In this document: positions 11,127 to 23,612 of the stretch, piece after piece
Layout of the letters: every line of letters starts with the position of its first letter
Numbering within the stretch: the stretch's first letter is position 1
NCBI GenBank assembly: GCA_951799425.1
Contig: OX637401.1
Span: 14,471,501-14,535,500, forward strand
Length of the DNA: 64,000 bases
Direction: 5' to 3'
DNA from: Ilex aquifolium
Taxonomy: Eukaryota > Streptophyta > Magnoliopsida > Aquifoliales > Aquifoliaceae
Program-made: the position numbers and the translations under genes
The notes under the pieces: generated by a model
The model's database searches: none
What the model was told of the DNA's origin: nothing
What the model saw: the letters and a program-made list of their open reading frames with translations, nothing else

Positions 11127-11346
11127 AAACGTCAGATGGACTGACGTTTTTAAGCAAAAGACGTCAGTCCATCTGACGTTTTTAAAGATCAATTTTTTTT
11201 AAAAACGTCAGATGGACTGACGTCTTTTGCTTAAAAACGTCAGTCCATCTGACGTTTTTAAAATAACCTGGGTTTGGGAAATACTTTCAAACCCACCCCC
11301 TTTTGTGCATATTTTTTGAAAACTACATGGGTGAGGTCAAAAGCTC
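11127..11346 (-). repeat. Right terminal inverted repeat of the MULE
   Basis: This is the inverted partner of the left terminus. Palindrome copies lie at 11129-11147, 11161-11179, 11205-11223 and 11237-11255, the last ending 91 bases from the element tip. The outer 90 bp matches the left end with scattered substitutions, so the termini have diverged since they were copied or are held together only loosely. Confidence 0.85.
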
Positions 11347-12213
11347 TACTCCTTCGTGGCTTCACTCGAAGAATTCCTAACCTCCACCTCGAAGAATCAG
11401 AGATGTCATACGGTTTCAGATGATACAGTGCATACAGTGAGCGAAGAGGATGTGAAGAAGTTGGATGATTTGATGTCGAAGAGTGAGACTGAGAGGCTTT
11501 TCGAACAATCATTCTATCCTGCATTCTCGCCAATGGCACCTTCAGCTCTTAGGGTTTACGTTTATGAGATGCCATCGAAATTCACCCACGATTTACTTTG
11601 GTTGTTTTGAAATACATATAGAGAGACTTCAAATCTCACGTCTAATGGTAGTCCTGTTCACCAACTCATCGAACAGGTGTAGTAATATGTTTTCTAATTC
11701 AGATTAATTTTTTCCTTGACAATATATTTTTTAGAGGATTAAACTAAGTTTGATTTTTTGAGGATTCAGTGGTAACTTTTTTTATTCAAATTTATTTTTC
11801 TTTTTCTTTGTGCAGCATTTTATTGATTACTGGTTGTGGGCGGATTTGATTACTCCGGAATCAGAAAGGCTTTTGAAGAGTGTTGTGAGAGTCTATCGGC
11901 AGGAAGAGGCTGACCTATTCTACATTCCTTTTTTCACAACAATAAGCTTCTTCTTGTTGGAGAAACAGCAGTGCAAGTCACTTTATAGGGCATAAGTGTG
12001 TTTCAAGGCATACATTAAAGCTTTATATTCTTGTATGTCACTTGGTTTTTGATAATTACTATTAATGTTATCTACTTGTCTGGTAAAAACGGTTTTTTAT
12101 GTTCATCCTTTAGCTGAACAGTCAACAAAAGGAACATTGTTTCAGGCAGCAGGAGTTGGCTTGATAATCCTTTGTTGCTCGAGTGAGCAGGTGTTTTGGT
12201 CGAGTAGCAACGG

Positions 12214-12546
12214 CGTTTCAGTGACCGCTGTTTCTGTCAGTAACTCTTTCGTTCCTTTCCCTCTCTGTTCCCGACGAGTCAGTCTTTCTCTCTCTGTCTC
12301 TGTTTTTCTGTGTTTTCAAGTATCTCTGTCATTTCCAAATTTCATCAGTCGCCTATCTATCTATCTATCTATCTCTCTATGGGTCTTGGACTAATTATAG
12401 AGATAATGCCTCCTCATTCCATGGTTGGTTCAAATATTAAGAAGTAGTAGACCCCACATTTATCAGATCCGATATTTTGTTTGGATGTAGTATTGAATGA
12501 TGGTATAAATATTAAATTATTAAAAAATCTTAAGATAAAGAGTAAT
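12214..12546. other. Spacer between exostosin copy 1 and the tandem array
   Basis: Homology with the intact gene ends near 12213. The next 330 bases hold a pyrimidine-rich stretch with a TCTA microsatellite (about 12354-12374) and no gene. The array begins at 12547. Confidence 0.5.
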
Positions 12547-15500
12547 ATTTATATCCCATTGATTCTTGTAGGTAAAAATATCTTTTACCCAAATACGCCC
12601 CAATTTAATTATTTAAACCCATAAAAAATGTGAGTTTATTTAAGATGGTGTATGTAGTGTTGGGCCCAAAATATATATCCAAATATGAATATAAGAGAAA
12701 TAAGATAGGCCAATATTTTTTTTTTCTAATCACACTTTCCTAAAGCAAACGCAAAACCGACTTTCCTAAAGCAAACACAAAGCCCACTTTCCTAAAGCAA
12801 AAACAAAACTAGTAATCGTGTGTTTTCGTTTGGTAATATTGTGTTTTTGTTTTAAAAACAATCTCAAATTTTAAAAACATGAAAATAGGTGTTTTTAAAA
12901 ACCAGTGTTATCAGAATCGGACTGGACCGGTTGGTCCGACCGGTTAAACTGTGAACTGGGATCTTAACCAGTCCGATTGACTAGTTAAACCGGATAAGGA
13001 AGGGAACCGAATAAAAATCGCCAACCTTGCCAGTTTTTGGAGAAAACCGTGAACCAGACTGTTTTTTAAAACCGGTCAGTTTGAAGTCAATAAATCAAAA
13101 AGAAAAATTTGAACGGTTCAATTTTTAGTTGGGCCAGTTTTTTGATTTTGCCCTAAATCTCGCAGAAGGCAGCAACTTCTTCTCACCAGCGACAGCGAGG
13201 CAGCTTCGTCTCAGGCGACAACTTAGGCGTCCATCGAGGCTGTTCAGTACTCAGGCGCACTCAAACACACTTAGGCTATCACTCAGACGACCAAGGTAGC
13301 AGTGATTACTACAAATGGAGTTGCTGATCGCCTTGCTGCTCATGCTGTGTTGTGTGGGAATTCTATGGATTTTTCGGTGGGATTGAAGCTTCCAGCTGAG
13401 GTGGGTCTTGCTCTGCTTAAGGATCAATAGGGTTTACCAGTTTTACGTAAACAGAAAATGGTGGTATTTGAAGATAATGGCTAAGGACTGTGTTGATATT
13501 GCTGTTTGCTCCTTTTGCCTGAAGTTAATGTTGATTTGTTTGAAATTGTGATGAAGTGTGAGGATGTTATGAAGAATCTGTTCTGGGAGCAGCTACTTAG
13601 TGTTTTGCATTAGAGTTTTTGGTTTTTGGTTGTTTTTGATAGGCGTCTGTGTCTTATGTTGCTTTGGGTTGTTCTGTTAAGGCTTATGTGCCTTACTTTT
13701 GCTTCTTGTAAATTTTGCTTTGTTAACAAATAAATTTTTATTTCAAATAATAATAATAATAATAATAATATATTTTTTTATTATATGACCGATCCGACCA
13801 ATTGACCGGATGGTTGAACCAGTGAACCATTGATCCGATCTCGTTGCCGGTTCGATGACCGGTCCGGTTAATTATTATATCCCATAGATTTTTGTGGGTA
13901 AAATATCTTTTACCCAAATACACCCCAATTTAATTATATAAACCCATAAAAAATGTGAGTTTATTTAAGATGGTGTATGTAGTGTTGGGCCCAAAATATA
14001 TATATCCAAATATGAGTACAAGAGAAATAAGATAGGCCCAATATTATTTTTTCTATTCACACTTTCCTAAAGCTAACGCAAAACCTACTTTCCTAAAGCA
14101 AACACAAAACCCACTTTCCTAAAGCAAACACACCCCTGGTAATCGTGTGTTTTCGTTTGGTAATCGTGTGTTTCTGTTTTTTTTTTTTTTTTTGTCATTT
14201 TTTGTAAAAAAAATACAATAACATGTTTGGAGGGTTTTTTTTTTTTGGGACTGGTCTGTTTTGTAAATAATCCCAAATTTTAAAAACATGAAAATAGGTG
14301 TTATTAAAAACCAGTGTTATCAAAATTGGACTGGACCGGCCGATCCGACCGGTTCAACCGTGAAACAGGATCTTAACCGTTCTAGTTGACTAGTTAAATC
14401 GAATAAGGAAGAGAACCGAATAAAAACTGCCAAACCAGCCGGTTTTTGGAGAAAACCGTAAACCAGACGGTTTAAAGTCAATAAAACTAAAAGAAAAATT
14501 TGAACGTTTCAATTTTTATTCGGGCCATTTTTTTGATTTTGCTCTAAATCTCGCAGAAGGCAGCAACTTCTTCTCACCAACGACAGCGAGGTAGCTTCAT
14601 CTCTGGCGACAACTCAGGCATCCATCGAGGATGTTCAGTACTCAGGCGCACTCAGGCGATCACTCAGACGATCAAGGAAGCTACGATTACTGCAAATGGA
14701 GTTGTTGATCGCCTTGCTTCTCAGGTTGTGTCGTGTGAGAATTCTATGGATTTTTCGGTAGTATTGAAGCTTCCATTTGAGGTGGCTCTTGCTCTACTTA
14801 AGGATCAACAGGGTTTACCAGTTTTATGTAAACGGAAAAGGGTGGCATTTGATGATAATGGCTAAGGGCTGTGCTGATATTGATGTTTGCTCCTTTTGCC
14901 TGAAGTTAATGTTGATTTGTTTGAAATTATGATGAAGTGTGAGGATGTTATGAAGAATCTGTTCTGGGGGCAGCTACTTAGTGTTTTGCATTAGAGTTTT
15001 TTGTTTTTGGTTGTTTTTGATAGGCGTCTGTGCCTTATGTTGCTTTGGGTTGTTCTGTTAAAGCTTATATGTCTTACTTTTGCTTCTTGTAAATTTTGCT
15101 TTGTTAACAAATAAAGTTTTATTTCAAAAAAAATATAATAATAATAATTATTATACATATTTTTTTATTTTATGACCAGTCCAACCAGTTGACTCGACGG
15201 TTGAACCAGTGAACCATTGACCTGATCTCTTTGTCGGTTCGATGACCGGTCCGGTTAATATTTATATCCCATAGATTCTTGTGGGTAAAAATATCTTTTA
15301 TCCAAATACACCCCAATTTAATTATTTAAACCCATAAAAAATTTGAGTTTATTTAATATGGTGTATGTAGTGTTAGGCCAAAAATATATATCCAAATATG
15401 AGTATAAGAGAAATAAGATAGGCCCAATATTATTTTTTCTAATCACACTTTCCTAAAGCAAACGCAAAACCGACTCTCCTAAAGCAAACACAAAACCCAC

Positions 15501-18500
15501 TTTCCTATGCAAACACACCTCTAGTAATCGTGCGTTTTCGTTTGGTAATCATGTGTTTCTGTTTTTTTTTTTCACTTTTTGTAAAAAAAAACGACAACAT
15601 GTTTGGAGAGTGTTTTTATTTTTTATTGGACTGGTCTGTTTTGTGAACAATCCCAAATTTTAAAAACATGAAAATAGGTGTTCTTAAAAACCAGTGGTAT
15701 CAGAATCGGACTGGACCGGCCGGTCCGACCGGTTCAACCGTGAACCGAGATCTTAACCAGTCCGGTTGACTAGTTAAACCAGATCAGGAAGGGAACCGAA
15801 TAAAAATCGTCAAACCGGCCGGTTTTTAGAGAAAACCATGAACCAGATGGTTTGAAGTCAATAAATCTAAAAGAAAATTTTGAACGGTTCAATTTTTATT
15901 TGGGCCATTTTTTTTATTTTTCCCTAAATCTCGCAGAAGGCAGAGCTTCTTCTCACCAGCGAGAGTGAGGCAACTTCGTCTCAGGCGTCCATCGAGGATG
16001 TTTAGTACTCAGGCGCGCTCAGGCGATCACTCAGACGACCAAGGAAGCAGCGATTACTGCAAATGGAGTTGCTGATCGCCTTGCTGCTCTGGTTGTGTCG
16101 TGTGGGAATTCTATGGATTTTTCGGTGGGATTGAAGCTTCCAGCTGAGGTTGCTCTTGCTTTACTTAAGAATCAACATTGTTTACCAGTTTTACGTAAAT
16201 GGAAAAGGGTGGTATTTGATGGTAATGGCTAAGGGTTGTGCTGATATTGATGTTTGCTCCTTTTGCCTGAAGTTAATGCTGATTTGTTTAAAATTGTGAT
16301 GAAGTGTGAGGATGTTATGAAGAATCTGTTCTGGGGGGCAACTACTTAGTGTTTTGCATTAGAGTTTTTTGTTTTTTGTTGTTTTTGATAGGCGTCTGTG
16401 CCTTATGTTGCTTTGGGTTGTTCTGTTAAGGCTTCTATGCCTTACTTTTGCTTCTTGTAAATTTTGCTTTGTTAGCAAATAAAGTTTTATTTCAAAAAAT
16501 AATAATAATTATACATATATTTTTATTTTTATTTTATTATATGACCGGTCCGACCAGTTGAACCAGTGAACCATTGACCCGATCTCTTTGTCGGTTCGAT
16601 GATCGCTCCGGTTAATATTTATATCCCGTAGATTCTTGTGGGTAAAAATATCTTTTACCTAAATACACCTTAATTTAATTATTTAAACCCATAAAAAATG
16701 TGAGTTTATTTAAGATTGTGTATGCAGTGTTGGGCCAAAAATATATAACCAAATATGAGTATAAGAGAAATAAGATAGGCCCAATATTATTTTTTCTAAT
16801 CACACTTTCCAAAAGCAAACGCAAAACCGACTTTCCTAAAGCAAACACAAAACCCACTTTCCTAAAGCAAACACACCTCTAGTAATCGTGTGTTTTCGTT
16901 TCGTAATCATGTGTTTCTGTTTGTTTTTTTAACTTTTTTGTAAAAAAAAATAAAAAATAACATGTTTGGAGAGTGTTTTTATTTTTTTATTGGACAGGTC
17001 TGTTTTGTAAACAATCCCAAATTTTAAAAACATGAAAATAGGTGTTTTTAAAAACCAGTGTTATCAAAGTCGAACTGGACCAGCCGGTCCGACCGGTTCA
17101 ACCGTGAACCGGGATCTTAACCAGTCTGGTTGACTAGTTAAACCAGACAAGGAAGGGAACCGAATAAAAATCGCTAAACCGGCCGGTTTTTAGAGAAAAC
17201 TGTGAACCAGACGGTTTGAAGTCAATAAATCTAAAAGAATAATTTGAACGGTTCAATTTTTATTTGGGCCATTTTTTTGATTTTGCCCCAAAACTCGCAG
17301 AAGGCAACAACTTCTTCTCACCAGTGATAGCGAGGCAGCTTCGTCTCAGGCGACAACTTAGGCGTCCATCGAGGCTGTTCAGTACTCATGCGCACTCAGG
17401 CGATCACTCAGACAACCAAGGAAGCAACGATTACTGCAAATGGAGTTGTTGATCGCCTTGCTGCTCAGGCTGTGTCGTGTGGGAATTCTATGGATTTTTC
17501 GGTGGGATTGAATCTTCCAGCTGAGGTGCGTCTTGCTCTGTTTAAAGATCAACAGGGTTTACCAGTTTCACCTTAACGGAAAAGGGTGGTATTTGATGAT
17601 AATGGCTAAGGGCTGTGCTAATATTGTTGTATGCTCCTTTTGCCTGAAGTTAATGTTGATTTGTTTGAAATTGTGATGAAGTGTGAGGATGTTATGAAGA
17701 ATCTGTTCTGGGGGCAGTTACTTAGTGTTTTGCATTAGATTTTTTTGTTTTTGGTTGTTTTTGATAGGCGTCTGTGCCTTATGTTGCTTTGGGTTGTTCT
17801 GTTAGGGCTTTTGTGCCTTACTTTTGCTTCTTGTAAATTTTGCTTTGTTAACAAATAAAGTTTTATTTCAAAAAATAATAATAATAATTATACATTTTTT
17901 TTTTATTATATGACCGGTCCGACCAGTTGACCCGACGGTTGAACGAGTGAACCATTGACCCGATCTCTTTGTCGGTTCGATGACCGGTTCGATTAATATA
18001 TATAATCCATAGATTCTTATGGGTAAAAATATATTTTACTCAAATACACCCCAATTTAATTATTTAAACCCATAAAAAATGTGAGTTTATTTAAGATAGT
18101 GTATGTAGTGTTGATATATATCAAAATATTAGTATAAGAGATATAAGATAGGCCCAATATTATTTTTTCTATTCACACTTTCCTAAAGCAAACGCAAAAC
18201 CGACTTTCCTAAAGCAAGCACAAAACTCACTTTCTTAAAGCAAACACAAAACCCACTTTCCTAGAGCAAACACACTTCTAGTAATTGCGTGTTTTCCTTT
18301 GTTAATCATGTGTTTCTGTTTTTTTTTTTTTTTTTCACTTTTTGTAAAAAAAAAAGATAACATGTTCGGAGAGTGTTTTTATTTTTTTATTGGACTGGTC
18401 TGTTTTGTAAACAATCCTAAATTTTAAAAACATGAAAATAGGTGTTTTTAAAAAACCAGTGTTATCAGTATCAGACTAGACCGGCCAGTCCGATCGGTTC

Positions 18501-21500
18501 AACCGTGAACCGGGATTTTAACCAGTCCAGTTGACTAGTTAAATCGGATATGGAAGGGAACCGAATAAAAACTGCCAAACCGGCCAGTTTTTAATGAAAA
18601 CCCTGAAGCAGACGGTTTGAAGTCAATAAATCTAAAAGAAAAATTTGAACGGTTCAATTTTTATTTGGGCCATTTTTTTGATTTTGTCCTAAATCTCGCA
18701 GAAGGCAACAACTTCTTCTCACCAGCGACGGCGAGGCAAGCGACACTCAGGCGTCCTTCGAGGCTGTTCAGTACTCAGGCGTACTCAGGCGATCACTCAC
18801 ACGACCTAGGAAACGGCAATTACTACAAATGGAGTTGTTGATCGTCTTGCTGCTCAGGCTATGTCGTGTGGGAATTCTATTGATTTTTCAGTCGGATTGA
18901 AGCTTCCAGCTGAGGTGGGTCTTGCTCTACTTAAGGATCAACAGGGTTTACCAGTTTTACATAAACGAAAAAGGGTGGTATTTGATGATAATGGCTAAGG
19001 GTTGTGCTGACATTGTTGTTTGCTCCTTTTGCCTGAAGTTAATGATGATTTGTTTGAAATTGTGATGAAGTGTGAGGATGTTATGAAGAATCTGTTCTGG
19101 GGGTAGCTACTTAGTGTTTTGCATTAGAGTTTTTGGTTTTTGGTTGTTTTTGATAGGCGTCTATGCCTTATGTTGCTTTTGGTTGTTCTGTTAAGGCTTC
19201 TGTGCCTTACTTTTGCTTCTTGTAAATTTTTGCCTTGTTAACAAATAAAGTTTTATTTCAAAAACTAATAATAATAATAATTATACATATTTTTTTATTT
19301 TTTTATTATATGACCGGTCCGACCAGTTGAACCGACAGTTGAACCAGTGAACCATTGACCCGATCTCTTTGCCGGTTCGATGACCGGTCTGGTTAATATT
19401 TATATCCCATAGATTCTTGTGGGTAAAAATATCTTTTACCTAAATACACCCCAATTTAATTATTTAAACCCATAAAAAATGTGAGTTTATTTAAGATGGT
19501 GTATGTAGTGTTGGGCCAAAAATATATATCCAAATATGAGTATAAGAGAAATAAGATAGGCCCAATATTATTTTTTCTAATCACACTTTCCTAAAGCAAA
19601 CGCAAAACCGACTTTCCTAAAGCAAACACAAAACCGACTTTCCTAAAGCAAACAAACCTCTAGTAATCGTGTATTTTCGTATGGTAATCATGTGTTTCTA
19701 CTTTTTTTTTTTTTTCACTTTTTGTAAAAAAAAAACGATAACATATTTGGAGAGTGTTTTTATTTTTTTACTGGACTGGTCTATTTTGTAAACAATCCCA
19801 AATTTTAAAAACATGAAAATAGGTGTTTTTAAAATCGAGAATTATCAAAATCGAACTGGACCGGCTGGTCCGACCGGTTCAACCGTGAATCGGGATCTTA
19901 ACTAGTCCGGTTGACTAGTTAAACCGGATAAGGAAGGGAACCGAATAACAACCGCCAAACCGACCGATTTTTAGAGAAAACCGTAAACCAGATGGTTTGA
20001 AGTCAATAAATCTAAAAGAAAATTTTGAACGGTTCAATTTTTAGTTGGGCCATTTTTTTGATTTTGCCCTAAATCTCGTAGAAGGCAGCAACTTCTTCTC
20101 ACCAGCGACAGCGATGCAGGCGACACTCAGGCGACAACTCAGACGTCAACTCAGGCGTCCATCGAGGCTATTCAATACTCAGGCTTACTCAGACAATCAC
20201 TCAGACGGCCAAGGAAGCAATGATTACTACAAATGGAGTAGTTGATTGCCTTGCTGCTCAGGCTATGTCGTATGGGAATTCTGTGGATTTTTTGGTGGGC
20301 TTGAAGCTTCCAGCTGAGGTGGGTCTTGCCCTACTTAAGGATCAACAGGGTTTACTAGTTTTACATAAATGAAAAAGTGTGGTATTTGATGATAATCGTT
20401 AAGGGCCATGCAGATATTGTTGTTTGCTCCTTTTGCCTGAAGTTAATGTTGATTTGTTTGAAATTGTGATGAAGTGTGAGGATGTTTTGAAGAATCGATT
20501 CAAGGGGCTGCTACTTACTGTTTTGCATTAGATTTTTTTGTTTTTGTTTGTTTTTGACAGGCATTTGTGCCTTATGTTGCTTTGAGTTGTTCTTTTAAGG
20601 CTTCTGTGTCTTACTTTTGCTTCTTGTAAATTTTACTTTGTTAACAAATAAAGTCTTATTTCAAAAAATAATAATAATTATTATTATTATATATATATTT
20701 TTAATTTTTTTATTATATGTCCGGTCCGACCAGTTGACCCGACGGTTGAACCAGTGAACCATTGACTTGGTCTTCTTGCCGGTTCGATGACCGGTCCGGT
20801 TAATATTTATATCCCATAAATTCTTGTGGGTAAAAATATCTTTTACCCAAATACACCCCAATTTAATTATTTAAACCCATAAAAAAATTGAGTTTATTTA
20901 AGATGGTGTATGTCGTGTTGGGCACAAAATATATATCCAAATATGAGTATAAGAGAAATAAGATAGGCCCAATATTATTTTTTCTAATCACACTTTCCAA
21001 AAGCAAACGCAAAACCGACTTTCCTAAAGCAAACACAAAACCCAGTTTCCTAATGCAAACACAAAACCCACTTTCCTAAAGCAAACACACCCCTAGTAAT
21101 CATGTGTTTTCGTTTGGTAATCCTGAGTTTTTATTTTTTATTTTTTCACTTTTTGTAAAAAAAAAAACGATAACATGTTTGGGGAGTGTTTCTAATTTTT
21201 TTTTTTGGACTGGTTTGTTTTGTAAACAATCCCAAATTTTAAAAACATGAAAATGGGTGTTTTTAAAAACCAACGTTATCATAATCGGACTGGTCCGGCC
21301 GGTCCGACCGGTTCAACCGTGAACCGGGATCTTAACCGATCCGGTTGACTAGTTAAATTGGATAAGGAAGGGAACCGAATAAAAATCGCCAACTGGCCGG
21401 TTTTCGGAGAAAACCGTAAACTCGACGGTTTTTTAAAATCGGATGATTTGAAGTCAATAAAACTAAAAGAAAATTTTGAAAGGTTCAATTTTTATTTGGG

Positions 21501-23151
21501 CCATTTTTTTAATTTTTCCCTAAATCTCGTAAAAGGCAGAAGCTTCTTCTCAGCAGCGACAGGGAGGCAGCGACTGCGAGGTAGCTTCGTCTCAGGCGAT
21601 AACTCAGGCGTCCATCGAGGCTATTCAGTACTAAGGCGCACTAAGGCGATCACTCAGACGACCAAAGAAGCAGCGATTACTGCAAATGGAGTTGCTGATC
21701 GCCTTGCTGCTCAGGTTGTGCCGTGTGGTTATTCTATGGATTTTTTGGTGGGATTGAAGCTTCCCGCTGAGGTGGGTCTTACTCAGCTTAAGGATCAATA
21801 GGGTTTACCAGTTTTACGTAAAAAGAAAAAGGGTGGTATTTTATGATAATGGCTAAGGGCTATGCTGATATTGTTGTTTGCTCCTTTTGCCTGAAGTTAA
21901 GGTTGATATGTTTGAAATTGTGATGAATTATGAGGAGGTTATGAAGAATCTGTTCTGGGGCAGTTACTTAGTGTTTTGTATTAGAGTTTTTGGTTTTTGG
22001 TTGTTTTTGATAGGCGTCTGTGTCTTATGTTGATTTGGGTTGTTCTGTTAAGGTTTTTGTGTCTTACTTTTGCTTTTTGTAAATTTTGCTTTGTTAATAA
22101 ATAAATTTTTATTGCAAAAAATAATAATAATAATAATTATTATTATTATATATATATTTTTAAATTTTTTTATTATATGACTGGTCCGACCAGTTGACCC
22201 GACGGTTGAACCAGTGAACCATTGATCCGGTCTCCTTGCCGGTTCGAAAACCGGTCCGGTTAATATTTATATCCCATATATTCTTGTGGGTAAAAATATC
22301 TTTTACCCAAATACACCACAATTTAATTATTTAAACCCATGAAAAATGTGAGTTTATTTAAGATGGTGTATGTCATGCTGGGCCCAAAATATATATCCAA
22401 ATATGAGTATAAGAGAAATAAGATTGGCCCAATATTATTTTTTCTAATCACACTTTCCAAAAGCAAACGCAAAACCGACTTTCCTAAAGCAAACACAAAG
22501 CCCACTTTCCTAAAGCAAACACAAAACCCAGTTTCTTAAAGCAAACACAAAACCCACTTTCCTAAAGCAAACACACCCTTAGTAATCGTGTGTTTTTGTT
22601 TGGTAATCGTGTGTTTCTATTTTTTTTTTTTTGTTTTTGTTTTCACTTTTTGTAAAAAAAACCATAACATGTTTGGAGAGTGCTATTATTTTTTTTTTGG
22701 ACTGGTCTGTTTTGTGAATGATCCCAAATTTAAAAAACATGAAAATAGGTGTTTTTAAAAACCAGTGTTATCAGAATCGGACTGGACCGGCCAGTCTGAT
22801 CGGTTCAACCCTGAACCAGGATTTTAACCGGTCCAGTTGACTAGTTAAACCGAATAAGGAATGGAACCGAATAAAAACCTCCAAACCTGTCGATTTTTGG
22901 AGAAAACCGTGAACCTGACGATTTTTTAAAACCGGACGGTTTGAAGTCAATAAATTTAAAATAAAAATTTGAACATTTCAATGTTTGTTTGGGCCATTTT
23001 TTTGATTTTGCTCTAAATCTCGCAGAAGGCAGCAACTTTTTCTCAACAGCGATAGGGAGGCAGCGACAGCGAGGCAGGTGACACTCAGACGACAACTCAG
23101 GCGACCATCGAGGCTGTTCAGTACTCAGGCGCACTCAGGCGATCACTCCGA

Positions 23152-23612
23152 CGACCAAGGAAACAACGATTACTGGAAATGGAGTTGCTGATCGCCTTGC
23201 TGCTCAGGCTGTGTCGTGTAAAAATTCTATGGATTTTTCGGTGGGATTGAAGCTTCCAACTGAGGTGGGTCTTTCTCTGCTTAAGGATCAACAGGGTTTA
23301 CTAGTTTTACGTAAACGGAAAATAGTGGTATTTGATGATAATAGCTAAGGGTTGTGCTGATATTATTGTTTGCTCCTTTTGCCTGAACTTAATGTTGATT
23401 TGTTTGAAATTGTGATGAAGTGTGAGGATGTTATGAAGAATCTGTTCTGGGGGCAGCTACTTAGTGTTTTGCATTAGAATTTTTGGTTTTTGGTTGTTTT
23501 TGATAGGCATATCTGTCTTATGTTGCTTTGGGTTGTTCTTTTAAGGCTTCTGTGTCTAACCTTTGTTTCTTGTAAATTTTGCTTTGTTAACAAATAAAGT
23601 TTTATTTCAAAA
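23152..23612 (+). pseudogene. LINE-like RNase H tail plus 3' UTR (representative of 13 array copies)
   Basis: Each B module contains this block; one clean example is given. The frame reads ANGVADRLAAQAV-like sequence (here with GNGVADRL), resembling the C-terminal end of the RNase H domain of plant LINEs, then DFSVGLKLP, then a basic RKRK segment and a stop after VVFDDN. A 3' UTR of about 270 bases follows, ending AACAAATAAAGTTTTATTTC and A residues, then a TAA microsatellite. That order is typical of a LINE 3' end. No reverse transcriptase is present, so it is a 5'-truncated remnant amplified with the array. The RNase H identification rests on a short motif. Confidence 0.5.

Larger units (their letters stand above)
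861..11346 (-). mobile_element. Mutator-like element (MULE), 10.5 kb, PMD-bearing, transposase decayed
   Basis: The element is bounded by inverted termini. The left end begins GAGGTTTTGACC and the reverse complement of the right end begins GAGCTTTTGACC. TACTCCTTCG is duplicated at 851-860 and 11347-11356 and occurs once at the empty site in the intact gene copy, giving a 10-bp target duplication within the 8-11 bp range known for Mutator. Inside lie a minus-strand MULE transposase pseudogene, a minus-strand plant mobile domain gene fragment, a plus-strand 145-codon ORF, a 459-bp higher-order repeat, a minisatellite and a GGT-rich tract. Because the transposase is truncated in its catalytic domain and carries stops, the element is non-autonomous now. 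Orientation is given by the transposase. Confidence 0.92.
671..11989 (+). pseudogene. Exostosin/GT47 gene copy 1, exons 1-2 only, exon 1 split by a MULE
   Basis: Exon 1 starts at the ATG at 671 and runs to 860. It resumes at 11357 after a transposon and ends at 11676 before GTGTAG. Exon 2 is 11816-11989. The sequence is near identical to exons 1-2 of the intact gene at 42294. The first 63 codons encode the same N-terminal membrane anchor. Besides the insertion there is an in-frame TGA at 11608-11610 where the intact copy has CGA. After exon 2 the donor reads GCATAAG rather than GTGTGA, so it would be a GC donor. Homology with the intact gene stops near 12213, inside intron 2, and exons 3-9 are absent from the window. 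It cannot encode a complete enzyme. Confidence 0.9.

Noticed and set aside
10690-11192. Long ORFs on both strands with Thr/Pro/His-rich or Val/Gly-rich products
   Set aside because: Products of the GGT-rich simple repeat and the MULE terminal repeat; no promoter and no family.
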